From Sarcocystis neurona (Eukaryota > Apicomplexa > Conoidasida > Eucoccidiorida > Sarcocystidae), in assembly GCA_000727475.1 (NCBI GenBank), contig KL647288.1, forward strand, positions 5,414,306 through 5,478,305: a stretch of 64,000 bases of DNA. The letters are read 5' to 3'. Below the pieces are notes generated by a model that was given only the letters and a program-made list of their open reading frames with translations, made no database searches and was not told where the DNA came from. How positions within the stretch are numbered: the first letter of the stretch is position 1; each line of letters starts with the position of its first letter. Made by a program: the position numbers and the translations under genes. This document shows positions 1-12,300 of the stretch, piece after piece.

Positions 1-1780
1 CGTGAGAAGTGCTGGATGGATCCATCCACGAAACTATTAGATAACACCTTAGATCATTTGGGCGAGCAATTTGCTAGACCCCTGGTGCAGGTTCAGTGCA
101 GAGAGTTGTTCATGCAGAATTAGCTACTCTTCAGGGAAGCGTCATTGAGATACGCTGATATCAGCAGGCATGCCTCTTAACCCTGCGGGATATATTTCGC
201 GAAACCAGCAGCAGCAAAATGGCTTACCGTCGTTACGGCGACAAGTGCTGTAGTAGGGAAAGTCACACACTGCAGAAGCGCAAGACAGTTTGCAGTGGCT
301 CGTATTCCAGCAGACGGATGTACCTATTGTGCTTGTGGCATCTTCTAACGCAGCAAGGCTAGCCAGAGCAGTGGGCGTCCCCTCCTGTTTATCCGCAGCG
401 TGTTCTGGGCAACAAGTGAAGGTGTGCGACAGAAGGTCTGCTCTGACGTAAAGACGGCACTTTCCCCTCCCCATGACACCGCCGGCAGCGGCAGACGCAT
501 CGACCGAACCTTTGTGAGCGGTGCTGGGAGCTCGTCAGTGACGTGTGGGTACGGCGAGCTTTCTGCGTTTACGCTTCCTATGAAGTTTCCAATTTCACCC
601 GAATATGAGTATGAGAATTGCCTCACGAGCACTACGAATGGATCCACGTTGACCTAAAAATGCTAGGAGTGAAACTGCGACATGCTTTTGTGCGAAATTT
701 GTTGTCAACAAGAGAGAAGAGCAGTCGTTCGAACCGTCTGCGTATCATGCGTAATCAGCCGTCGTCCGAGCCCTCGGCATCTCATTTGTAATCGTTGACA
801 ATGTCGAGCCGCAGAACATTTACGTTAGTGTACGGGACAGCTGGTTATAGAAAAGTGTCTCTTATTTTTCAAGCCACGTAGTTTATTGAGGCCGCGGACT
901 TCTGCCAACAAGCCTTTTGTGTCTGCCTTCGGCGGTGTGCGGGTACACAGAGAATAACTACCGAAGTGAGAGTAGTGACGTGTGTGTTTGTGTGTATGTG
1001 TGTGTGTGTGTGAGTGTGTGTGTGTGTATGTGTGTTTGTGAAGGTCTGAAGCACGATAGGACGAGCAAGCCGCCTCGACTAGGAAAGGGCACCATTGCTC
1101 TGGTTCCAGATACGCGGCCGCTTGCGAATGAGTGTCGATGGTGATGGGAATCAGCTTCCTCCAATACACGGCATGCCATGTCGTGCTGTTGCATGCCTGT
1201 CTACTCATTAATCTCCCTCACTGTGCAGTGCGTTCGTGAGTAATAGCCAGTGGTAGGGCTCGGCGTTGAGGCCGACGTAAGTGCCACCTTGTGAGCGGTG
1301 ATACTTGGTCGTTTCGTACAGCGGCCTCAGGCCGGCATCCTCGAGCCTCGAGACGAGTCTCCAGGACTGTCACAGCCGTGGATATGCGGTTGTGTGTAAA
1401 GCCTCTACGTGTAGCGCACTTGGAAGGGAATAGGTGACGGGCCGGCTCCGTCTTCTGTTTCAGTCGCGACTTATGTATTGTAGATGATAGTGCGCGTCGC
1501 AGTCGTCTCACATATTACCGCCATGTCGCTGTCCAGGCAAAGCGCTCGTGCGGAACGCCAGTAATCTACCGTGCAGTTTGTTGGTCCTCTAGTTACAGTT
1601 TTACGAAGACAGCTCTGTATATTAATACGTGACACTGTGCACCTTAACCGTTGATCGCACACATACATGTATACGTGTTTTTTGAAGCAGAAATTGGTTC
1701 TACATGAAAACACACGCCTATACACCCGTGTGAACAATTATTTCCAAAACATTTTTTCAGCAGGCATTCGCGGCTATACG
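1..1780. other. No gene recognised (window start)
   Basis: I see no supported gene here. The open frames are short, overlap on both strands and show no recognisable motif. A TG-rich microsatellite lies at 979-1040. The stretch may be upstream sequence or 5' introns of the large + strand gene that follows, because microsatellites of this kind sit in nearly every intron of that gene. Confidence 0.5.
979..1040. repeat. TG dinucleotide microsatellite
   Basis: An interrupted run of TG on the + strand, broken by TATG, TTTG and GAG variants. It has no coding potential. Confidence 0.9.
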
Positions 1781-1782
1781 CA

Positions 1783-2929
1783 GTGCAACTCTACGCCAGT
1801 GCATGCGCAGCAACTGGCGGTCGTCGCGTGATGCCGTCCCTGCTATTGTCCTTGCGGCTTCTGCTGCTGTTGTTGCTCCTGCAGCTGCTTTTGCTCCATT
1901 TCCTGCCCGAGTGTGAGTGCTGCTGGGCCGGACGCTGCTGGACAGCCTGTAACAGCAGAGGGTCCTACTATATCAGCAGCAGCTTCGTCCACAACGTCCC
2001 ACCCCACACTTTATTTCCCCCCGGAGAGATACACGGCCAACGAGAAGGAAATCCCCGGTGTTCCTTGGTGCCTTCTTGTGCACGCCGGCATGGAGAGGGA
2101 AGAAGGACAAGAAGGAGAAAAGAAAAAGTACAGTTAAGGGAATGAGGGAAACAGCAGCTGCCGCCCCCGTAGCTGCTCGAGCTGCGTCCGCGGGCATGCG
2201 CAGTGCCCCATGCAAATGTATCGACCGCGAGCACCACCCGCCAGCAGGAGCAGCAGCAGCAGCAGCACGGCGGCAGGTGCCCGACGGAAATCACGCAGCC
2301 ACAGCAACAGCGGAAAAGACAGCGGCAGAAATACCAAAGATATCGCCACCAGCACAGCAGGCAGTAGCACTGCGTGCAACATCGAAAGCAGACGCAAGTG
2401 CAGTGGCAGCCGTAACCGCAGCTGTCGATCCACTAACAGCAGCCGCAGCAGCATGTATACGCGCACCCTACAACACGGGAGGTCACGAACACTCGCTGTT
2501 GCAGTAAGAAGAGCGGCCGTCTTAAGGAGGTGCAAAAGCTAGACTGGAGTTCCACACACACACAACAACAGCAGCAGCAACGCTCCGCAGAAGCCCTCCA
2601 CAGTACCCCACCGCAGCAGCGGCTGGCAATACCGAGGCACGCAGGAAGAACCCCACGAGCAAAAGCACAGACTAGAGTAGGAGGGCAGCACGAGCGCCAA
2701 AAGCACGAGCAGCAACGGCAGCAGCACAAGGAGCAGCAGGCGGTGGAGGAACAGCATCAGTAGGTGTGGGGGTAGCACTCAGACAAGTACGCGCTGCAGC
2801 ATAACAGCAGTAGCGTCCTCACAGCAACATCGCACTCAACTGGTAAGGACACTGCATTGATGGAAATAGCAGCACACATGTCGAGCAGCGGTAGACCCGC
2901 CCCGCAGACAACAGGAGCTGCATGCCAGC
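1783..2929. repeat. CAG/CTG-rich tract, 5' flank of the giant gene
   Basis: Sense-strand CTG repeats (1855-1900) give way to CAG, CAA and GCA-rich sequence from about 2230. Several short frames are open on both strands because the CAG triplet lacks stops in all of its frames (CAG, AGC, GCA and their complements). None can be chosen with confidence. The tract may contain 5'UTR or an upstream coding exon of the gene whose first clear ATG is at 2930. Confidence 0.5.
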
Positions 2930-5447
2930 ATGTTGAACAGCAACAGGAGGCTGTGCTGCAGCCGCAGCACCGCCACAGGGCAGAGAAGTGGCACGAGGGG
3001 AACGAAGCGCAGGACAGCGACCAGCAATAGCAGATCTGGGGACAGGGGCAAGGTCGCCAGCAGCAGCAGCAGCAATGAAGCGCCTCGCTGCAGCCCTGGG
3101 GGGGTCGACAGGCCCCGAGCTGCAAGAAGCAGCAGCAGCTGCAGCATCCGCAGCAAACACGCCAGTGCTGCGGACAGCAGCAGCATCCCGAGCACCAGCA
3201 GTACAAGCAAGGAACGCACCAGGTGTGACGGTCGCAGCAGAAACTCCGGTGATACTGTTGGCAGCAAGGGCAGGAGGAAACGCACGTGCAGGCCTTCAGA
3301 AGGCAGCACCGGCAGCACCAGCGATACCAACGGGAAACCCGCCACCTGCAGCAGTAGTGTCAGCAACAGGAGCGACAAGGCTACCAGCGGCGGCTTCGGC
3401 GGCAGCAGGACGTCTTCTGCCTGCAGCAGCGGCCGCATGAAGAGGAGGCGTGTGGTTGCTGGCAGCAGCAGCATCAAAGGCAAAGGCGTACAGAAAGCCA
3501 GCAACAGTCGACGCACACCTCGTAAAACAGCAGTTCAGACGAGGCGTGCTGCTGAAGCAGATACGACGGCGAACAATCACGTCTGTGAGAACGCAGGAGA
3601 AGAAGTCGCGCAGCATGCTGCTCTTGTTCCAGCATCTCCACATGAGGAACATTTGCTCGATAAGGTTCTGCCTTCCTGTGGTGTTCAAGCTGCTGTTACC
3701 GCGGGTGCTGCTGCTGCTGCAGCCACAACCGCAACAGGGGCTACAAGCAGAAGTGCTGAAGGTTTACTAGCCAGAGCGCACGCAAGATCAGCAGCAGCGA
3801 CTACTGCAGCAGTACCCGCAGCGCCACCAGCAGCAGCAACGCCTGCAACAGCAGCAACGCCTCCAGCAGCAGCGACTTCTGCAGCAGCAGATGATGCTTC
3901 TGCATTATCTGCAACAATTCCTGGAGGAGGAGAAGGAGGCGAAGCAACGGCACTAGCGGGACGTGCAGCACCAGCAGGACCGTGTTGCAAAACAGATGCT
4001 ACGGCAGCAACCAGAACGCCAGGAGCAGCAGATCCCGGCCCAGTGCCGGTAGCAGCGCTAGCCGCGAGTACAGGGGGGAAGAAGAAAGAGAAACGGAAGG
4101 AGAAGAGGGGGGCTGAGCAGCAGCCGAGGGGATGGAAACTTGCTGCGCTAGCGCACTGGAGAGGACACCTGCTTGCAACGCTCCAGCAGCACGATCAACA
4201 GCAGCAGCAGCAGTCGACGCATTGCGGTCAGCAGCACCACGTGGAACGAGAGCAGCAGATGGTGGTGGAGCAGGACCAGCAGGAGGAGGCGTACCAGAAG
4301 CAGCAGCTGCAGCAACAACAGGGGAATGCGTCACCTTTTGCAGATGCGTCGTATACACAGCGAAACGACAGCTGCAGCAATAGCAGCAGCTGCAGCAGCA
4401 ACGACAGCAGCGACACGATGAGCACGCAGTTTCTCTCGAGGCCTCCGCGCGCCCTTGGAGGTGCCCCTGCGGATTCTGCTGCTTCTTCTTCTTGTTCTTC
4501 GAACGAACGTCAGCCGAAGCAGGACGTCCAGCAGCAACAACAGCAGCAGGGGGAACAGAAACAGCAGCAGAAAGAAGTTACATGTGAAGCGTTAGATGCC
4601 TTCTTCTACCGCGACGCCAGTGGCTCTGCAGGCGTGAAAGGCACACATGCCAGCAGCAGCACCAGCGACAGTAGTAGTAGCAGCAACAACAGCAGCAGTG
4701 GCAGCAGCAATAGCAGCCACGTCGGTGACAACAGCAGAATCAACAGGATGAGGACCAAAGGCCGAGCCCCCGTTTTGTCTTCAACGCCAACGAAGTCACC
4801 CCGTGCCTCACACACGTGTGGTAGCAACACACTGACAAGGGCAGAATCAAGAGCGGCAGCACCGGTGGCAGCGGCACCGGCAGCAGCAACACGAGGCCTC
4901 TCACCTGGTGCATTCGCGACTCTGCAAGCTGCAGCAGCAGTCGCGTCGCTACGTGCTGCGCGTACTCGTTTGTCCGAAGATCCCGCAGAAGCAGCGGCAG
5001 AAACAGCAGCAACAACAACAGCAACAACAACAGCAACATCTGCAGGAACCGCAGAAGCAGCAATCCCGCCAACAGCCGCAGCGCCGGTGGCAGCACTGGA
5101 AGGAAGGCGTGCAGCGGCACCAGCGGAGACAGCAACAACACTCGACGACGTGCAGACGCAGCTGCTGGGGAGCACTCCTTCGCTACAGCAGCGGAATTCA
5201 ACGAGCAGCAGAAGTAGCGCGTGCCACAGCAGCGACGACAGCATCCGTAGCAGAAATGCAAACAGCACCAGCGTGAGCAACACCGATATGGACATCACCG
5301 GCGGCAAAAGCAGCAAATCTGCTGAGGTATTAGCGCTGTGGGAAGAGGTAGACCGCCGAAGAAATATGACTGCAGCAGAAGCAGCCGCGCAGTTTACGTG
5401 TCCTCTCTGCGGCACGGCAGGCATGCGCTTTGTCATGGCTCGCTTCG
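2930..5447 (+). CDS. Exon 1: low-complexity N-terminus and first half of C4 zinc finger
   Basis: The frame opens after a TAG at 2867-2869 and its first ATG is at 2930. It is rich in Ser, Asn and Ala tracts, has basic Lys/Arg patches (about 3435-3540 and 4078-4110, possible nuclear localisation) and poly-Gln (4195-4320, 4530-4575). The last 50 residues are ordinary sequence and end in [18 protein letters not shown], the first half of a topoisomerase-type zinc finger with cysteines at 5399-5401 and 5408-5410. The donor CG|GTAAGC at 5448 leaves phase 1. The frame stays open to 5935, but beyond the donor it encodes only His-Ala-Leu repeats, which I treat as intronic. The choice of ATG is uncertain because neighbouring frames are also open between 2.9 and 3.5 kb. 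CEALDAFF at 4583-4606 resembles a PCNA-binding box. Confidence 0.7.
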
Positions 5448-6351
5448 GTAAGCATCGCTTTTTAACTCTTGCTGCTCGTCGTCTTCTCCCTCCTGCTGCT
5501 GCCAATAACCTTCACGCTGCTGCTGGTACTGCTCTTCACGCTGCTGCTGCGGCAGCTCTTCATGCTGCTACTGGTGTTGCTCTTCATGCTGCTGCTGCTA
5601 CTGCTGTTCACGCTGCTGCTGCTGCTACCGCTCTTCACGGTGCTGCTGCTGCTGCTGCACTTCGTGCTGTTGTTGCTGCTGCTGCTGCACTTCACTCTGT
5701 TGCTGCTGCTGCTGCACTTCACGCTGCGGCTGCCGCTGCCGCTGCTCTTTACGCTGTTGCTGTTGCTGCTCTGTACGCTGCTGCTGTTGCTGCTCTTTAC
5801 GCTGCTGCTGCTCTTCGATCTGCTGCCACTCGTAATGCGACTGCTCTTGCCGCCGATGTTTTGGATGCAGCTGTTGCTGCTGCAGCTATCGTTGAAGCTG
5901 CCGCGGAGAACGTCATCTCGTGTGCAGATGTGTAGACAGAGAAAGATAGAAAACGTGATCACTTTGCATTCATATATACGGACTCAGGAGCGATGCGTCT
6001 AGATGTGTCTGTTCTCTCTGCCGGTTTCTGTCTCTCTGGCAATATGGCGCTCTACACCTATATCTGTGGGCGTATAAATCGATACATACATATATGTATA
6101 TTTGTGTAGACATCGCTGTCTTTGTGTATGTCCGCGCTTAAGTGTGCACACCTGGCCACATGTCAGGCTCTGTTCTCTTTGGTATTTGAAGGGCCCTCCT
6201 CCTCCTTCTTTACAACGGTCGAGGCATCCCTATGCATCTCCCTCCATACGCACGTACTTACTCTAAGCATGTACACCTCTATATAGATATATATGTGCCT
6301 GTCTTTACGTATGCGTGTCTGTGTGTATGCCTGTCCGTACACACGCTTGGA

Positions 6352-6390
<39 letters not shown>

Positions 6391-9300
6391 GATATATATA
6401 TATACATATAGATATATATATATATATGTATGAGATCTATGTAGGCCCGTGTATACACTGCTGTACGTGTATGATTGGCTTAAGTGTGTATGGCTATATG
6501 CATGTGTATGTGGAGTGAGGAAGTATGAGTACGTACTAGTCTTCCGTATACACGTACGTGCACGTGGGTCGGTAATCACACGCGCGTGCATACCTCCCCA
6601 CCGTTAAGGTGAGATCTAATCTAAGATCTTTTTGCTTGCGTCTCTCACAGTTTCACCCAAAGTATTTATATACTTTTCTGGCTAAATCTACAACTCCCCC
6701 TAGAGGCGAGACACGTTTGTATGCCTTCACGCATGTGTTGGCTGCTGCTGTCTGTATTACGGGGTAATACTACCGGATAGGAGCCTTCCTGGGATGCAGC
6801 AAATACCCGCAGTGTCAGGGCAAGCGTAGCGGCAGAGAAGTGGAAGCGTGGCGCTGCGGCCAAGAACAACAGCAGCAGAGGACGAAAAGGCCGAAGGGGC
6901 GGCAACAGCTGCAGCCGCAGGAGCAGAAACCGCAGCAGCAAGAGGAGGAGAGGGAGCAAATGAGGTCGCTGACGGAGATCGAGGAGAAGGAGAAGGAGAG
7001 GCAGCAGCAAGAGGAGAAGCAGCGTGAACAGCAGAGCGAGCGGCAAGGAGAAGAGAAGTCGTTGCAGCGGGGAGGGAAGAAACAGCCACAGCAGAAGTTG
7101 CAGCTGCTGCTCGAGATAGAGACGACGTCGACGTTTCGTGTGCATGCGCAGGGAGATGTAGCTGTGGGGGAACTGCTGGCCTTGACACTCCCTGCTGCTA
7201 TTCGTTTGGCTGCGCAGTTCTACTGGGAAGCAGTGGACAAAGCAAGAGCTGCAGACACGCTCGCCGAGCAGCGGATGCGGAAGAGGCTGGAAGTCGAGAA
7301 GCAGCAGCAGCAGCAAAACACCACGGGGACAGAGAAGATGGAGGCAGAACAGATAACAGAGCAGGGAGAAGACCAGCAGCAGCGAAGACTGCAGCAGCGC
7401 AGAGGTTCACAGCCGCCGCAGCTGCAGCGAGTGCAGCTCCTCGCGGGTGGGACGGACGGGCGGCTGCCTGAGAAGGATGAAGAGCGTCGGGTTGCTGAAG
7501 CACTCGAAGAAGAGGGAAAAGAAGAGAGAGAAGAAGAAGATGAAGACAGAGGCTTGCAAGGGCAAGAAAAAGAGGCGAGCGTTCTTGTCCCTTGGTTCTT
7601 GCGTCCGGTGTCGTGGCTACCACGGCAGGACCGTCTGCGAAGTCGACAGCAGCCCTGGCGCCAGTTTCTCCCCTACATCCACCGAGAAACAACAGCACCA
7701 GCAAAAGTAGCTGGCGACTTCTCCGCCACACGCTGTTCTCCTGCTGTTCCGGTCGGAACTCCTAATGTTGCTCGCCCTGGTGCTGCAGCTGCAGTGGAAC
7801 GTCCCGCTGGTCGCTGTGAAGCTTTCCACCCTCGTCTTCCACCTGCTGCTGCTGCACGCACGCGTTCAAGAGAGCTGCCGGTTGTGGACTGGACACGTGG
7901 ATGGCTCTCCCCGCCGCCGCAGTTCTTCTCCGACTTCCCCTTTTCCTTCGACTGCGGCAGGAGCAGGGGGAAAGAAAAAAAGGCATGCAGACGCGAAGCC
8001 GAGGAGACCAGCTTTAAAAGAAAGCGACGGCTGTCGCTAGACGCATCAGCGTCAGCAGCAGCTCTGTCAAAAACTTCCTCTAGAGTTTTTTCTCGTTCTA
8101 CTCCTGCTGCTGGAGTTGACGCACGCAGTTTCGACGCTTCTGCTTCCCACACTGCTGCCGCTGCGGAGAACGGCGGTCCCGCCACTGTGCTGGCTGCAGG
8201 TGCCTCTGCCCCTCCTGTAGCTGCTGTCTCAGAGACTGGAGCAGCAGCTTCTGCGGATGCAGCTGCTGTTTCGTCCCCGTGTGGTGCAGCTGCTGCTTTT
8301 TCTCATGCTGCTGCTGCTGACCGCGCTACGACCGCCACTCCTGGTGCGGCAGAGGCTGCTGCTAGCGACTCATCTTCCGGTATCCAAGTGAGCGATCGCC
8401 GCTGCCTGCCGTACGTCGACGGCTGCGTTTTTTCGTTAGACGCGTACGAATGGATCGCGGAGAGTTTGGTGACGCTGACGCATGCGTGGTGCGTCGTCTG
8501 TCCAATTCCGTCCCTTACTCTTCGCTTCTTCCGCTGCATGTTCTTCCAGCCGCCTCCTACTTCTCCTGCAGATACGAATACTGCTGCGGCTGCGCGCCAG
8601 ACCGCTGCTGCTGCTGCTTCCAGTGATCCTGCTGCTGCTGTGACTGCCGGTGGCGACGCAGCTGCTGGACGTCTTAGCGTTACCCGCCCGTCTTTTCGTC
8701 CTGCTGCTGCTGATGCTGGTCAGTCTGGCTGTGCCGGCGCTGCTTCCCCTGCTGCTGCTGCGGCTGTCTCTTCTAACCCTGCTGGTGGCGGACATCCAGT
8801 GCCCCTCCTGTTACACGCCGCTGCTGCTGCGTATCACCAGGGGTCGTCTGTGCCTGCAGCTGCTTTTGCGCAGCTGCTGCAGGAGGAGGCGCCTCCTGCC
8901 CCGCTTCCCGTCGAAACAGACCCGCAACAGAACTCGAAGCAACTGGGACCGCCGCGACAGCCGCAGGACCCGAGGAACACCCCGGGGACGAAGCCGCGGC
9001 AGCAGCCGCACCCAGAGACAGAAACGCAGCAGCGAGACCGAAAGCAGGGACACCAGGAGGAGAGGACGCACCGCCAGCAGCAGCAGAGAGGGCTGGCGAA
9101 GCAAGAAATGTCTTTCTGCGGGAACGAGCCGTGGCGAAGGGAACAAGAAGTTCTGCAGCACATCGAGCAACTCGCTGAAGAGTCCATTCTCATAGGAGAT
9201 AGACAGGCAAGTTTTTTTGTTTACTTTGGTCGTTAGTCTACTCAATTTACGTACGAGTGTACGTATATTCCCATATTTACATATATGTATGTATGTAGTG

Positions 9301-12300
9301 TATGTCTGTCACATACATATATGTATGTATACATATATATGTGTGTGGCCTATATATATATCCTACATATATATGCATATGTGTATAAGCGCGTGACTTA
9401 TAATTGTATTGCTCGAGCACGTGCGTGTGACTGACACATGACTCCAGACAGAGACCGAGCAGGCACGTATCTCTCCTCTTCCGCGGCTATTCTCCAGATC
9501 GCGTGCCGTGTGTGTGGAAGACAGTCTGCCAAGTGGCAGGCCCGTCTTCATTTCTCCCCTCTGAGACCTGCAGGAATCCTCCGTCATTTCTGCTGCAGCG
9601 TCATTTGTTGAAGCAGTGTAGTGAAGCGCATCCCGACCTTTCTTCAACGTTGTCAGGTACCGGTAGCACCAGGCCTCCACCTCCATCTACGTGCGTCTGC
9701 GCTGCGCATGCAGTCTCTCTATTTCTCTCTCTGTGCCGTCACGCTCCCGCCCTCTCTGGACGTCTCTCTCTGTGTGGGGGGACGAATGCCGATGGTCGCA
9801 TTTCTCTGTGTCTCGTTATCTCCTCGTGTGGATGTATTTGTACTGCGAATGCGCCGCCCAACCCCCCCGCCGTGTGTTCGGCAAAAGCGACGTACACCGC
9901 GAGACGTCCCTTTGGTGCTGCTTCGTGAAGACGGCGGCCGCTGCCTGTTGCCGCTGCCTGCAGCGCGCGCTTCCCTGCGCCCCACTGGTGGCACAAACGT
10001 CTGAATGTCTTGGTCGCACCCATGTGCATTGATCGCCGTACGAATTTCATGGCCACCGCCACCTACAGGTAGACGTGCAGCCGACTCGTGCACGCATTTG
10101 GCGGGTGCGGACACTGCAGTGCGATCTCCCTGTCTGTCTCCACGCACGAACACCACAAGCCTGTATATGTACATGTGTGTGTTATGTGTGTGTGTCTGTA
10201 CGAAATTGCCCACATATATATAGAGAGAGTGAGAGAGAGAGAGGGACAATATTTCATGCTTACCTCATCGGACAGGCGTTTTGAGTGACCCACAAATACG
10301 CATTCTTTCGGTCACCACAGATCACGTCCACACACAGAAACGCGCGCACATACGCAGACCCCCCCCACATACATACACACACATATACACACGCACGCAC
10401 GTGCTTGCGGCTTGCACATGCGTACGCTACACGTCTGCATACGTGGCCGTCGGTGGGGCACATATAGGTAGGGATACATCTGTGTGGATAAAACTGCTTG
10501 GCACATCCACACACATATCTCAACCTGCTTTTTAATATCTGCATACACGTACAGCCAAATGCGTAGACAAACACAGCGTCCACACGTGCGCGCGTGCGCC
10601 GCGCCCACAAACGGTCTTTCTTTGCTTATACCTATACAGTCCATGTACGTGCATATGCATATGTACATATATATACATATTTACATATATATACATATTT
10701 ACATATATATACATATATATACATATATATACATATATATACATATATACATATATATGTGCATATATGCATATATATATATATATTTGTATGTTTATAT
10801 GTGCATATAAATATATATATATATGTATACATGTGTGTGCATACATAGATATATATATATATATATATGTTATATACTGTGATGGAATCGCTACTGTTGT
10901 GCTGCTGGGGGTAAATGTCGAATAGTGCTGCCTTCTGGGCTCGGACTGCGTCGCCCGTGCTGCTGCGGCGCTGCTCGTCTTTCACTGTTGCGGGCGTTGC
11001 TGCGGTTCCTGCCGCTTCTGTGCGTCTAGTGAACAGCTGCTGTTCTTGCTGTTGGTGTGGCTGCTGCGGGTGCGCTGGCTGCCCTCGCTGCTGGTGCCTG
11101 ACTGCATTTGCCGCGTCCCTCCTGCTGCTTCTCTCCTGCTGCTTCTCTTCTTTAGACGGCTCTGCGCATTCTTCGGCATCGGCTGCCACAGACGCTGCAG
11201 CAAGTGCTGCTGCCGTTCCAGACGGAGGGGGTGATTTTTGCGCTGCAGCGGGGAGGACGCGTGCTGCTCGGCGACGAAATGGGAACGGGAAAGACACTGC
11301 AGGCTATTGCTCTGCTTTCCATTTACCAGGCTTTCCCCGTCCTCATCGTCGTAAGTTTCTCCTTCTTGCGTCTCACTGCAGACGCGCGCAGATTCTGCAA
11401 GTATACAGATAGCGTCTACACACGTGCGTACTAGTAGACGTATTACTATACATGTCGACGCATAGGAATATGTATATCTCTATATATACTCTTCTATCTG
11501 TCTACCTATACGTAAGTGTATACGTCTGTGTGTGTATATACATATAAATGTTTGTATATTTGTGTTTCGTGTACGTAGGCGAGAGAGACGGATAAAGAAG
11601 GGAAATGCGCGCACGCCGTAGGCCCCTTCTTGATTTGCTGTTGTGCCTCAGCAATAGTCCTCCTCCCCTGAGCGTTGCGTCTTCTCCTTGCAGAAGTGTG
11701 CTTGTACGTGTCCGCACAGACCGACACTTCTCTCCTGAGACGTGCGTGCAACACACATCTGCGTATGTATGCCTGCGTGTCCACATGGATATACGAGAAG
11801 ACGGAGGCACACATGGCGGCTGTTCAAAGAAAAGAGAAGCAGACGACTGAGCTGCTTCGCTCACTGCCTCTGCGGAGGGGTGTCCTGTCTCTTGAGCATA
11901 CCGCGCCCAGGGGCGTAAGTCGAGGCTGCACGCAGATGTGGAAAACTCTGTTCGTATGTTTGTTCATGAACATGAACAATTACGTCCACATCTGTAGACA
12001 CACCGTTCGTGTAACCGTGTACGCACTGATGTACGTATATGTATGGATTCATACGTATATGTGTATATATACGTATACGTGTATCTATGTATACATATGT
12101 ATATGTGTATACGTGTGTGTATATTTATATATGTATCCGTATTTATCCGTAAACATATGTGTACGTATTTGTCTGTGCATATGTGTATATATATATATGA
12201 GTACACCTGTGTGTATGTGTGTACATGTATATATATGTATATATGTATGTGCGTGTATATATATATATATACATGAACACATACGTATGTATGTTTATAC

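Noticed and set aside
5448..5935. Continuation of the exon 1 reading frame as Leu-His-Ala repeats
   Set aside because: It is pure CTG/GCT translation after a good donor. The zinc finger is completed only if this part is removed.
8785..8850. [11 protein letters not shown] as a second zinc finger in another frame of exon 2
   Set aside because: There is only one CxxC, no partner cysteines follow, and using it would require leaving the frame that runs to the phase-matched donor at 9206.
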